Origin: SABI01 sp963663665
GTDB taxonomy: Bacteria > Spirochaetota > Spirochaetia > Sphaerochaetales > Sphaerochaetaceae
DNA length: 64,000 bases
Direction of reading: 5' to 3'
NCBI GenBank assembly: GCA_963663665.2
Contig: CAXXKP010000010.1
Location: forward strand, 124,001 to 188,000
A program made the position numbers and the translations under genes. Under the pieces are notes generated by a model that saw only the letters and a list, made by a program, of their open reading frames with translations, made no database searches and had not been told where the DNA came from. Shown in pieces: positions 16,714 through 24,947 of the stretch (position 1 is its first letter; each line of letters opens with the position of its first letter).

Positions 16714-16789
16714 TGTTATTATAAAAACAATTTGTTATTTTATAGACACATTGTTTTAAATCTGATAGTATGCCCATACAAACTATGGG
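16714..16789 (+). promoter_or_regulatory. dapB2 promoter with two palindromes
   Basis: The 16-bp palindrome TGTTATTATAAAAACA (16714-16729) repeats the one before dapB1. A promoter follows: -35 TAGACA (16743-16748), 17-base spacer, -10 TAGTAT (16766-16771). One base later lies CCCATA-CAAAC-TATGGG (16773-16789), in the same place relative to the -10 as the CTACTCA operators but with different arms, so it may be a variant site or one for another regulator. Confidence 0.55.
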
Positions 16790-16801
16790 TAAGGAGGTTA
16801 T

Positions 16802-17563
16802 ATGCGAATCGCATTGGTTGGATTTGGGAAAATGGGACATGTCGTTTACACACAGGCAATTCAATTAGGTCATTCTGTTGTTGCAATCATTGACCCGTCT
16901 AGTAAGGACCCACTTGTTACGAGTAGAGCCTTAACCCTCACATCATGCAAAGATGCAGAGATTGTTATTGAGTTTTCGAGTCCTGATGGGATCTTAGAGA
17001 GGATAGCAATATACCAAGAAGCCTCAATTCCTTGTATTATTGCAACAACAGGATGGTATCACCTCCTTGATGAGATAGGAAAGAAATATAAGGATAGTAA
17101 GACTCCTATTCTTTGGTCAGGAAATTTCGCTTTAGGTGTGCATCTTTTTTTCTCTATCATTCGAAATGCATCAGTATTTATGAATTCAATGAATGATTAC
17201 GATGTTGTTGTTCAAGAACTCTTTCATGCAAAAAAAGGGGATAGCCCCTCAGGGACTAGCCATATGATTGGTAATATCCTAACTCAGGAATTATCGAGGA
17301 AGGAGAGTGTCGTAACTTCTCGTCTTGATAGAAAAAGAGAAGATAATGAGATTCACATCGCCTCTGCCCGTGGAGGAAGCAACCCTGGAGTACACTCAGT
17401 GATTTTTGACAGCGATGAAGACACCATTGAAATTACCCATAGAGCACGAAATAGAGATGGATTTGCCAAAGGAGCCATTAGAGCCGGCGAATGGTTAATA
17501 AGGCAAGAAGGGGGAGTTCACACCCTCGAAGAAATGATGAGCGATATATTGCATACATCATAA
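16802..17563 (+). CDS. dapB: DapB-family dihydrodipicolinate reductase (copy 2)
   Basis: A 253-residue member of the DapB family without ACT domains. It has GFGKMGHVV at the N-terminus, ATTGWY, ELFHAKKGDSPSGTS and a C-terminal RNRDGFAKGAIRAGEWL. In ordinary DapB the motif is E-x-H-H-x-x-K; here Phe141 stands where the first, general-acid histidine is expected, while His142, Lys145 and PSGT remain. The product may therefore be a divergent DapB or have altered chemistry. It follows the regulator, begins after a strong AAGGAGG site and is followed 14 bases later by dapA2. Confidence 0.85.
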   Translation: MRIALVGFGKMGHVVYTQAIQLGHSVVAIIDPSSKDPLVTSRALTLTSCKDAEIVIEFSSPDGILERIAIYQEASIPCIIATTGWYHLLDEIGKKYKDSKTPILWSGNFALGVHLFFSIIRNASVFMNSMNDYDVVVQELFHAKKGDSPSGTSHMIGNILTQELSRKESVVTSRLDRKREDNEIHIASARGGSNPGVHSVIFDSDEDTIEITHRARNRDGFAKGAIRAGEWLIRQEGGVHTLEEMMSDILHTS

Positions 17564-17577
17564 AGGAGATACTGAAT

Positions 17578-18474
17578 ATGAAAAAATTTAATGGAGTTTA
17601 CACAGCATTAATTACCCCATTTACAAAATATGGTTTAGTTGATTTTAAGGCATTCGAACAGATTGTAGAGTTTCAAATAGCACAAGGAATCGATGGTCTT
17701 GTTCCATGTGGAACAACCGGAGAAAGTCCAACTTTATCACACACAGAACATGACAGAGTAATTGCTGAAACGGTACGAATAAGTCAAGGACGAGTACCTG
17801 TAATCGCAGGGACTGGAAGTAATGCCACAAGTGAAGCCGTTAGATTATCTAAGCACGCGGAAGCTGCGGGAGTTGATGCTCTCCTGCTCGTAAATCCCTA
17901 TTACAACAAACCAACTCAGAAAGGTCTCTATCTCCATTTTAGAACTATAGCTGATTCAGTGGGAATTCCCTGCATCGTCTATAATATTAAAGGACGCACT
18001 GGTGTGAATGTTGAAACTCAGACCTTACTTAAATTGGCGACTGATTGTCCAAATATTATTGCTGTCAAAGAGGCTAGTGGAAACCTTACTCAGATGAAAG
18101 ATGTAATTAATTCAACTGATTCTGATTTTTGTGTCCTCAGTGGTGATGACAATATGGTCCTTGATTTGGTAGAATCAGGAGGCGATGGAGTGATCAGCGT
18201 TGCATCAAATTTGATTCCTGGTGAGATGGTAGAGATGGTTCACAGTGCATTAAAGGGCAATATGAAAGAGGCAAGAGAACTTGAAACAACCCTCTCTCCA
18301 TTTTTTAGTGCTTGTTTTTGTGAAACAAATCCAATACCTATAAAGACTGCAATGTCTATGTATGGTTGGTGTGAGGAAGAATTCCGTCTTCCTATGTGCT
18401 CATTAGAACAAGAATCTCATAGAGACCAACTTATTGCGTCCCTCTCATCTCTAGATATACAAAGAAGAAGATAA
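17578..18474 (+). CDS. dapA: 4-hydroxy-tetrahydrodipicolinate synthase (copy 2)
   Basis: Second DapA, 298 residues from the ATG at 17578, chosen because AAAGGAG lies at good spacing and the frame upstream only overlaps dapB2. Seen: GTTGESPTL at 45-53, NPYYNKP at 106-112, Tyr135 and Arg140 in YNIKGRTG, Lys164 in AVKEASG, and the C-terminal NPIPIKT. The usual Pro of the YNxPGRTG loop is Lys here, while copy 1 keeps Pro. It is otherwise a standard DapA. The operon order dapB2-dapA2-dapL-lysA covers most of the steps from aspartate semialdehyde to lysine; an epimerase (dapF) is not seen. Confidence 0.93.
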   Translation: MKKFNGVYTALITPFTKYGLVDFKAFEQIVEFQIAQGIDGLVPCGTTGESPTLSHTEHDRVIAETVRISQGRVPVIAGTGSNATSEAVRLSKHAEAAGVDALLLVNPYYNKPTQKGLYLHFRTIADSVGIPCIVYNIKGRTGVNVETQTLLKLATDCPNIIAVKEASGNLTQMKDVINSTDSDFCVLSGDDNMVLDLVESGGDGVISVASNLIPGEMVEMVHSALKGNMKEARELETTLSPFFSACFCETNPIPIKTAMSMYGWCEEEFRLPMCSLEQESHRDQLIASLSSLDIQRRR

Positions 18475-18488
18475 GGAAATTTTTTTAC

Positions 18489-19718
18489 ATGGCAACAATT
18501 AATACACATTACAGAAAACTGAGTGCAGGGTATCTCTTTCCAGAGATTGCCAGAAGAGCTAAAGCATATCAGGATGCACATCCTTCTGCCCAGTTACATA
18601 AACTTGGAATTGGGAATACTACAGAGGCTCTTCCACAATCAATTCTTGATGGTCTTCACAACAAAGTTGATAAACTTGGTAATGTAGCAACATATAGTGG
18701 ATATGGAGATGAACAAGGCGATACTCCATTAAGAGAAGCTTTATCTGCATATTATGCATCTTTCGGTGTAGAAATAAAAAGTGATGAATTTTTTGTCTCT
18801 GATGGAGCAAAAGCTGATGCTGCGAATATTCAGTCAATATTTGGTGATGGGAATGTTATCGCAATACAAGACCCAGCATATCCTGTATACGTCGATTCGA
18901 ATGTTGTAAGTGGCAGAACTGGCTCTTTCAATAAAGAGAGTGGCAGATATGATGGGTTTGTCTACCTTCCAAGTACTAAAGAAAATGGTTTCATTCCATC
19001 TGTCCCAACCGGCAAAGTCGATCTCATGTATATCTGTTCACCTAATAATCCTACAGGAGCTGTAGCAACTCACTCTCAATTGAAAGAGTATGTTGACTAC
19101 GCGAAACGAAATAAAGCGATTATTATTTTTGATGCAGCCTACAGTGAATTTATAAGTGATCCAAATCTCCCTAAAACCATCTACGAGATTGAAGGTGCTA
19201 AAGAGTGTGCAATAGAGATTAATTCTTTTTCTAAATTTGCAGGTTTTACCGGTGTAAGACTGGGGTGGACTATTGTCCCTCATGCTCTTATGGCTGAGAA
19301 TTCTGGAAAAGATGAATTACACAATATGTGGAATCGTCGTCAAGTAACTTTCTTCAATGGTGCAAGCAATATTGCTCAAGCTGGAGGAATGGCTGCATTA
19401 ACAGAAAAAGGACTTGCCGAATGTAGGGAAGTTATTGCATATTACATGAATAATGCTCGAATCATTAGAGAAGGATTATTACAACTTGGACTAGAGGTGA
19501 CAGGTGGGGATAATGCACCCTATTTATGGGTAAAATCTCCTGGCAATCTCACTTCCTGGCAATTCTTTGATAAACTTCTCAATGAATGCCAAGTAATAGT
19601 GACCCCAGGCTCTGGATTTGGCCCAGCTGGTGAAGGATATGTTCGAATTAGTTCATTTGGGCATGTTGAAAATATTCAAAAGGCTGTTAAGAGCATCGTA
19701 CAAAATTTACACATGTGA
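18489..19718 (+). CDS. dapL: LL-diaminopimelate aminotransferase
   Basis: PLP enzyme that makes LL-diaminopimelate from tetrahydrodipicolinate and glutamate in one step, bypassing the succinyl or acetyl routes. The 409 residues start with the characteristic YRKLSAGYLFPEIARR. Also seen: SPNNPTGA, FDAAYSEF, the PLP lysine in INSFSKFAGFTGVRLGW, and NRRQVTFFNGASNIAQ, all typical of DapL. It sits between dapA2 and lysA; the lysA GTG/ATG region overlaps or abuts its stop. DapL is known from Leptospira, Chlamydia, plants and various anaerobes, which fits a spirochaete host. Confidence 0.95.
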   Translation: MATINTHYRKLSAGYLFPEIARRAKAYQDAHPSAQLHKLGIGNTTEALPQSILDGLHNKVDKLGNVATYSGYGDEQGDTPLREALSAYYASFGVEIKSDEFFVSDGAKADAANIQSIFGDGNVIAIQDPAYPVYVDSNVVSGRTGSFNKESGRYDGFVYLPSTKENGFIPSVPTGKVDLMYICSPNNPTGAVATHSQLKEYVDYAKRNKAIIIFDAAYSEFISDPNLPKTIYEIEGAKECAIEINSFSKFAGFTGVRLGWTIVPHALMAENSGKDELHNMWNRRQVTFFNGASNIAQAGGMAALTEKGLAECREVIAYYMNNARIIREGLLQLGLEVTGGDNAPYLWVKSPGNLTSWQFFDKLLNECQVIVTPGSGFGPAGEGYVRISSFGHVENIQKAVKSIVQNLHM

Positions 19719-19726
19719 GGAACAAA

Positions 19727-20971
19727 ATGAGTATAAAGAGTTTACCGCTCTCTTCCGATGAAATGGTAAGATTAGCTTACACTAAGGAGACTCCATTTCA
19801 TCTCTATGATGAAAAAGCAATACGATTGAATGCCCGTGCTTTTAGGGAAGCCTTCTCTTGGGTTCATAAGTTTAAAAATTATTATGCGGTGAAAGCATGT
19901 CCTAATCCTGCTATTTTACAGATTATGAAAGAGGAAGGTTTTGGAGCAGATTGTTCTTCTTATCCAGAACTCTTATTAGCACAGAAGGCTGGAATCACTG
20001 GCGAGAATATTATGTTCACGAGCAATGATACACCACAGTCAGAATTTGTTGCTGCAAAAAAAATGAATGCTGTGATTAACCTTGATGATATCACGCACAT
20101 TGATTTCCTCTATAAAAGTGCAGGAATGCCAGATTTGATATCATTTAGATATAATCCAGGCCCTGAAAGAACTGGAAATGCAATTATTGGGAACCCTATT
20201 GAAGCAAAATATGGTGTTCGCACTGACCAATTAGTCGAATGCTATGTAAAAGCAAAAGAACTTGGAGCTACCCGATTTGCTCTTCATACGATGGTCGCTT
20301 CTAATGAATTAGATGGTTCTTATATTGTTGAAACAGCACGAATGCTTTTTACTCAAGCCCTTAGAATCTATGAAGAGACTGGAATTGTTCTTGAATTCAT
20401 TAACTTAGGTGGAGGAATAGGAATTCCTTACCGCCTAGAAGACGAGGCAATGGATCTTGTTAAAGTTAGCGAAGGTATAAAAGTTCTCTATGAACAAATG
20501 ATTAAAGGCACTGCTCTCGACCCATTACAAATTGTCTTTGAATGTGGGAGAATGGCAACAGGTCCGTTTGGGTATCTCGTTACAAAAGTACTCCACGTTA
20601 CGAGCAAATATAAAGAGTATGTTGGGGTTGATGCAAGTATGGCTAATCTCATGAGACCTGCACTTTATGGCTCTTATCACCACATTACTGTAGTGAATAA
20701 AGAGGAGGAACCTAACGATCACACCTATGATGTTACAGGAAGTCTCTGTGAGAATAATGATAAATTCGCCATTGACAGACGCCTCCCTGAAATTGAAGTA
20801 GGGGATGTTATTGTCATCCATGACACAGGGGCACATGGGCACTCCATGGGATTTAACTACAATTCAAAACTAAGAAGTGCTGAGTACCTTCTTAAAGAAG
20901 ATAAAAGTGTTAAGATGATACGTAGAGCTGAAACCGTGGATGATCTTTTTTCAACTTTGCAATTCTCTTAA
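19727..20971 (+). CDS. lysA: Diaminopimelate decarboxylase
   Basis: Fold-type III PLP enzyme converting meso-diaminopimelate to lysine and CO2. The ATG at 19727 follows GAGG at 19717-19720; an in-frame GTG at 19715 lies inside the previous stop and has no site of its own. Of 414 residues, Lys56 in NYYAVKACPNP is the PLP lysine, LNLGGG-like LGGGIGIPY and FECGRMATG mark the phosphate loop and substrate arginine, and SLCENNDKFA supplies the active-site cysteine of the second subunit. The variant belongs to the less common LysA branch with DTGAHGHSMGFNYN near the C-terminus. A related decarboxylase of another amino acid is possible, but the DAP neighbours favour LysA. Confidence 0.9.
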   Translation: MSIKSLPLSSDEMVRLAYTKETPFHLYDEKAIRLNARAFREAFSWVHKFKNYYAVKACPNPAILQIMKEEGFGADCSSYPELLLAQKAGITGENIMFTSNDTPQSEFVAAKKMNAVINLDDITHIDFLYKSAGMPDLISFRYNPGPERTGNAIIGNPIEAKYGVRTDQLVECYVKAKELGATRFALHTMVASNELDGSYIVETARMLFTQALRIYEETGIVLEFINLGGGIGIPYRLEDEAMDLVKVSEGIKVLYEQMIKGTALDPLQIVFECGRMATGPFGYLVTKVLHVTSKYKEYVGVDASMANLMRPALYGSYHHITVVNKEEEPNDHTYDVTGSLCENNDKFAIDRRLPEIEVGDVIVIHDTGAHGHSMGFNYNSKLRSAEYLLKEDKSVKMIRRAETVDDLFSTLQFS

Positions 20972-20989
20972 CCTATAAGGAAGTCTATT

Positions 20990-21415
20990 TTGGAACATAC
21001 TTACACACAACGCGTATATTACAGTGATACTGATGCTGGTGGCATCATGTATCACTCTCGTTACCTCGATTTTGCTGAGCATGCGAGAACTGAGTTTGTT
21101 CGTGATATCGCTACTATGCACCAAAAGGATTCTCCTATCTTGAAAGCTAATGAAACAGGTTTTGTGGTAAAGAGTGTTCATGTGGAATATCATACTCCCT
21201 CTTTCTTAGACGATCTTCTTACAGTAAAAAGTAGTGTAACTCAACTCAAACGGTTTAGCATTACCTTAAAACAATCAGTCTATAGAGAAAATATTGAAGT
21301 TGCGACTCTGGTAGTGAGAGCCGCAGCAATTAATTTAACTACATTTAAAGTGACACCACTTGAAACCTGGTTTAGTGAATCCTTACATGAATTTATGATT
21401 ACTGATTCACAATAG
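20990..21415 (+). CDS. YbgC-like acyl-CoA thioesterase (hotdog fold)
   Basis: A 141-residue 4HBT-family thioesterase. The N-terminus has YYSDTDAGGIMYHSRYLDFAEHARTEF, with the catalytic Asp of the DTDAGG motif and the adjacent helix. Translation starts at TTG (20990) after AAGGAAG. It is 18 bases behind lysA and probably on the same transcript, but a role in lysine metabolism is not obvious; members act on short acyl-CoA or acyl-ACP and are often linked to the Tol-Pal envelope system. Its 3' end overlaps the convergent lipoprotein gene by 17 bases. Confidence 0.88.
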   Translation: MEHTYTQRVYYSDTDAGGIMYHSRYLDFAEHARTEFVRDIATMHQKDSPILKANETGFVVKSVHVEYHTPSFLDDLLTVKSSVTQLKRFSITLKQSVYRENIEVATLVVRAAAINLTTFKVTPLETWFSESLHEFMITDSQ

Positions 21416-22430
21416 AAGGATTAGGGGAAATCACTATAGAGTATGTAGCTGAACCCAGTGAATGTATTCCCTCTTTTCCAACCACCACATCATACCGACT
21501 CGTACCAGGGGTAGCACTATCAACCGTGAAGAGGTGGGTGGTCATTGAGAGGTCAAGATTTCCATCAACATACCACTCATAGGTAAGATCTTCTTCATCA
21601 AGATCACTCGGAGTTATAATTGAATAGGTGAGTAGTACTTCGTCTCCAGCTAAAGGAGTCTCTTTATTTGAAGTTATTTCTCCAACAATAGGTTCTTCTG
21701 TACTATCTGTAATCGTTATATCCACCCCATTAATTACTTTCCCAATAATAAGAGCCACAGATGCAGAACTTGTAGTTTCCTCAATGATTCTTACACTTGT
21801 GCTAAACCCAGCAATATTTACTTCTTCTGAAATGAGATATGCATCGACTCGATAGAACCCTGATGCTACTTCAATTTGGACACTACCTGTACCAAGAGTC
21901 ATATCACTTAAGAGTGTAGCACCATTTACTTCATTACCTTCATCATCATATACTGATACAATAAAAGTACTGCTCGGTGTTACTTGTTCAGTGTTCCATG
22001 TAAAAGAGAGGCTTAATGATCCACTTCCCACTACCTCATCTAAAGGTAGATCTATAGTATTTTGATTCTTCACGATATATACATCAACATTTCCACTAGC
22101 AAGAGCTTTGTTATAACTATTATATGCAGTCGCACTAAAACTCCAATTTCCAACAAGTAAATTGTCTAATGTAATAGATGAAGTACTGCTACTCACCTCG
22201 CTCAATTCTTCACCATTCGGACCTGTTCCCCGAATAGTATAGGAAGAAATAGCTAGTGGAGTCGTTCCATCTGGAAGAATTGTTCTTCCAATTAATCGCG
22301 CATCAGGCGACAGCTGAATAGTAACAGAGCCTCTTGACTGAAGGGAAGCGTCCTGATCACAACCAATTATTGAAATAGCCATGATTGTGAGTAGAGAGAT
22401 GAGAATAAGTGATTTGGTTAGATGTTTCAT
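21399..22430 (-). CDS. Exported lipoprotein with Ig/PKD-like region, unknown function
   Basis: The ATG at 22430 follows GAGGAG. A lipoprotein signal ends in ISIIGC, so the protein (343 residues) should be anchored in a membrane through Cys22. The mature part opens with GSVTIQLSPDARLIGRTILPDG, a pattern I associate with spirochaete surface lipoproteins, and continues as several beta-rich modules. The last (about residues 245-335, with LTYEWYVDGNLDLSMTTHLF and a VGKEGIHS end) resembles a PKD/Ig fold. There is no enzyme motif. It stands alone, convergent with the thioesterase. A role in adhesion or carbohydrate binding is possible but not shown. Confidence 0.8.
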   Translation of the reverse strand: MKHLTKSLILISLLTIMAISIIGCDQDASLQSRGSVTIQLSPDARLIGRTILPDGTTPLAISSYTIRGTGPNGEELSEVSSSTSSITLDNLLVGNWSFSATAYNSYNKALASGNVDVYIVKNQNTIDLPLDEVVGSGSLSLSFTWNTEQVTPSSTFIVSVYDDEGNEVNGATLLSDMTLGTGSVQIEVASGFYRVDAYLISEEVNIAGFSTSVRIIEETTSSASVALIIGKVINGVDITITDSTEEPIVGEITSNKETPLAGDEVLLTYSIITPSDLDEEDLTYEWYVDGNLDLSMTTHLFTVDSATPGTSRYDVVVGKEGIHSLGSATYSIVISPNPSIVNQ

Positions 22431-22503
22431 AAAATCCTCCTCATTAAATAACAAAACGTATTGTCTTGGTATGAGGAGTACGTAGTGAGATTCTTTTTTG
22501 CTT

Positions 22504-23253
22504 TTACGAAGAGAGTATTTCTATGGCATGATGGGCGATAGTAAGACCAAATACTCCGGTTACAGTAGGAAGAGAGCCGAGGATCCTCCTTTCTCTTCCT
22601 CGAATGAGAATTTGTTCGTTTAAAGAAATATCTTCCTCTTCTGTTGGGTCTTTATATTCATAATCGACCTTTTCAGTTGAGAATACTGCATCAATCCCCC
22701 TCTCTACTCCCTTCCTTCTTAGTCGTTTTCTGACAATTTTAGCGAGGGAACAAGAATGAGTATCCATGAGGTCTGCGATATGTATATTCTTCACTTCTCT
22801 TCGTAATGCAGCTCCCATGGAACTTATAGTACGTATATGATGAACATAAGCATATTCTAGTAAAGCTACTTTTGGAGAGAGTGAGTCTATCGCATCAATC
22901 AATATATCTATCTGTAGATCAAAGATTTCACTAAAAGTATCTTCATGGGCGAAAACTGGAAGGACCCTCACATTACACTCACTGTTAATATCCAATACTC
23001 GTCTTTTTGCAACTTCTACCTTTAACTCACCCACAGTGGAGTTTAGAGCAAGAAGCTGTCTATTTATATTTGTTATTCCAACAGTATCAAAATCAACAAG
23101 GGTAAAGTGTTTTATTCCACTTCGAGCAAGGGCTTCTAAGGCAAAGGAGCCGACTGCTCCTAATCCTACAATGCACACATGAGAATTCTGGAGTTTGTTA
23201 AATTGTTCTTCACCGATTAATCGGGTGATTCTGGAAAACTGAGGATAATTCAT
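22504..23253 (-). CDS. tcdA: tRNA threonylcarbamoyladenosine dehydratase
   Basis: ThiF/E1-like ATP-dependent enzyme that cyclises t6A37 in tRNAs reading ANN codons. The 249 residues carry the fold VCIVGLGAVGSFALEALARSG, DFDTVGITNINRQLLA with the adenylation Arg, and DAIDSLSPK; the lower part GSLPTVTGVFGLTIAHHAI is typical of the TcdA/YgdL branch. The start overlaps the upstream TatD-like gene by 44 bases yet has its own GGAG at good spacing, so translation is probably coupled. HesA or MoeB-like proteins are alternatives, but length and the C-terminal motif favour TcdA. Confidence 0.88.
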   Translation of the reverse strand: MNYPQFSRITRLIGEEQFNKLQNSHVCIVGLGAVGSFALEALARSGIKHFTLVDFDTVGITNINRQLLALNSTVGELKVEVAKRRVLDINSECNVRVLPVFAHEDTFSEIFDLQIDILIDAIDSLSPKVALLEYAYVHHIRTISSMGAALRREVKNIHIADLMDTHSCSLAKIVRKRLRRKGVERGIDAVFSTEKVDYEYKDPTEEEDISLNEQILIRGRERRILGSLPTVTGVFGLTIAHHAIEILSS

Positions 23254-23902
23254 TCATTTGCTCCACAACTGTTTTATATTCTATTTCTTTCTCTCTAGCA
23301 TACCACGCATAGTGTTGTTTTAAGAGACTTTCAGATTGATCTTGACTTCCGTCAGTATAATCGGTTTCAAGGAGTAGGGGAACATTTACCTCTTTTATTC
23401 TTTTTCCTATTTTCATCCCTTGCTGCCATACTCGCGGTCCAATTGAAACATAGACTCCTTTTTTATAGAGTTCGTGAGCTGTTTCCACACTTCCTGTGAA
23501 GTTGTGAACTATCATAATGATATGACCTTTGCCTAAGGTGAAAATTTTCTCCATGAGGGTGAATGACGCATTTACATGAAATACAATTGGACGAGAATAC
23601 TCTAAAGCGAGTTGGGTAAGCTTTTTTACTACTTCTAATTGCTTTTCTAAGGAGATAAGGTGAGTTAGGCGAGTGTCGATGCCAACCTCTCCAATATATC
23701 CGAAGGGATCATTTTGTAGATATTTCTCAATGGCGCTCTCTATTTCATCACTTTCTTGTTCAAATAAATATCCATATCCATGCATGTGCGAGGTATCACC
23801 TTGATACATCTTATACTCTTCTATGCGAGTGGTTGCGAACCAATAGGTGTCAGGTGATATATATGGGAATGGGGTTGTGATATGTCTGTGAAAATCAATC
23901 AT
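23210..23902 (-). CDS. TatD-family metal-dependent hydrolase
   Basis: TIM-barrel hydrolase of 230 residues, slightly shorter than classical TatD (about 260). The metal-site motifs are present: HRH near residue 5, GEVGID near 70, FHVNAS near 108, HNFTG near 134 and ETDYTDGS near 180. Family members are deoxyribonucleases or 3'-5' exonucleases in DNA repair, though many are uncharacterised. The short loops suggest the compact TatD-like subgroup. It is the first gene of a two-gene unit with tcdA, with which it overlaps. Confidence 0.82.
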   Translation of the reverse strand: MIDFHRHITTPFPYISPDTYWFATTRIEEYKMYQGDTSHMHGYGYLFEQESDEIESAIEKYLQNDPFGYIGEVGIDTRLTHLISLEKQLEVVKKLTQLALEYSRPIVFHVNASFTLMEKIFTLGKGHIIMIVHNFTGSVETAHELYKKGVYVSIGPRVWQQGMKIGKRIKEVNVPLLLETDYTDGSQDQSESLLKQHYAWYAREKEIEYKTVVEQMNELSSVFQNHPINR

Positions 23903-24024
23903 TCAGCGTTCCTTACTCATCCTCTATCATACCACATAAAGAGAACTCTCATAATATCCTGATCCTTACTCTTTTTCTTTATTCCCTTCTTTGATACACT
24001 ACACCTCTTAAAGGAGTTCTCACG

Positions 24025-24837
24025 ATGCCAATATTTATAAGAAATTTTTCGCTTTCTCATCTTGTGAAAGATGGGCAACTCGATTCAGATATTTTAATGG
24101 ATCTGTACAAAGACTCAGCATGGCGCCATGCTCATGGAGCTATGTACATGGTTCACCAATCAGATAATAATTTACAATTCATCTTTAGAGCAATTAAGGA
24201 TGGAGACGATATTCGTATTCTTGGTACTGATACTCACTATAAAGGTAAATGTATATGGAATGGAGTTCCATTCTTCAATGCAACTGATAAGGAAGCCGAT
24301 GTGCTTTCTGCAACCGTCGCAATTACTAATAATGATCAAAGTGCGGTGTGTATCACTCACTTGATGAATGCAGCAGTACTTCCCGAATTAGAACAAGGTT
24401 CTACTCTTGAAATGCAAGTAGTTGGATTCCCTCTTCTCATTGAAAGTTATGAGAATAGGGAGGCCTTTGAAAGAGCATATACCAATGAAGAAGGAACTTC
24501 ACCATGGCCTCTTTTAATAACTGACCAGAAGATTCTTCCTTTAAATTTCATGCTTGCACACGATCCTGAAATTCCAGAAGAAAAGCGAGCTGACAAAGAA
24601 AATACTGATGTGATTCTTCTTGCATCAACTGTTCTCAATATTGAGAAGAAAGAGGGGATGGCAGAAGGAACAAGTTTCAATGTTGCTACTGTTATGTGTG
24701 AGTTCGGTCACCTTGAGCTCATATATAGTGATGAGATGGTCGCTGGTGAGATAAGCAAGGGTTCCTATCTTGTCTGCAGTGCAATTCTTCAAGGAGATGT
24801 TGCTCTTGGTGAGTATGAGAACTGGGTAGAAGATTAA
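24025..24837 (+). CDS. Conserved-looking protein of unknown function
   Basis: I do not recognise this 270-residue protein. It has a clear start (AAAGGAG before ATG at 24025), no signal peptide and no membrane segment, so it should be cytoplasmic. It is acidic and has beta-rich blocks (FIFRAIKDGDDIRILGTD, ADVLSATVAITNNDQSAVCITHL, TLEMQVVGFPLLIESYENRE) that look like a folded domain with two halves. No nucleotide-binding, metal or catalytic pattern stands out. It stands alone between the divergent tatD-tcdA unit and the convergent msr gene. Confidence 0.7.
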   Translation: MPIFIRNFSLSHLVKDGQLDSDILMDLYKDSAWRHAHGAMYMVHQSDNNLQFIFRAIKDGDDIRILGTDTHYKGKCIWNGVPFFNATDKEADVLSATVAITNNDQSAVCITHLMNAAVLPELEQGSTLEMQVVGFPLLIESYENREAFERAYTNEEGTSPWPLLITDQKILPLNFMLAHDPEIPEEKRADKENTDVILLASTVLNIEKKEGMAEGTSFNVATVMCEFGHLELIYSDEMVAGEISKGSYLVCSAILQGDVALGEYENWVED

Positions 24838-24895
24838 CATATCCCCTGTTTATACCACCTAAAGATAAATATTCTTTAATCATCTAGAGCAAAAA

Positions 24896-24919
24896 GATAC
24901 CTCCCGAAAGGGAGGTATC
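24896..24919 (-). terminator. Rho-independent terminator of the msrBA gene
   Basis: Perfect 10-bp stem GATACCTCCC / GGGAGGTATC with a GAAA tetraloop. On the minus strand it is followed by TTTTT (rc of 24891-24895). On the plus strand no T run follows, so it mainly serves the minus-strand gene. Confidence 0.85.
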
Positions 24920-24947
24920 CAATTATAGTATAGGTGGTAATGTCTTT

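Noticed and set aside
16702..16801. Lysine riboswitch before the dap operon
   Set aside because: The gap of 100 bases is too short and shows promoter and palindromes but no L-box core; none was seen before the other dap genes either.
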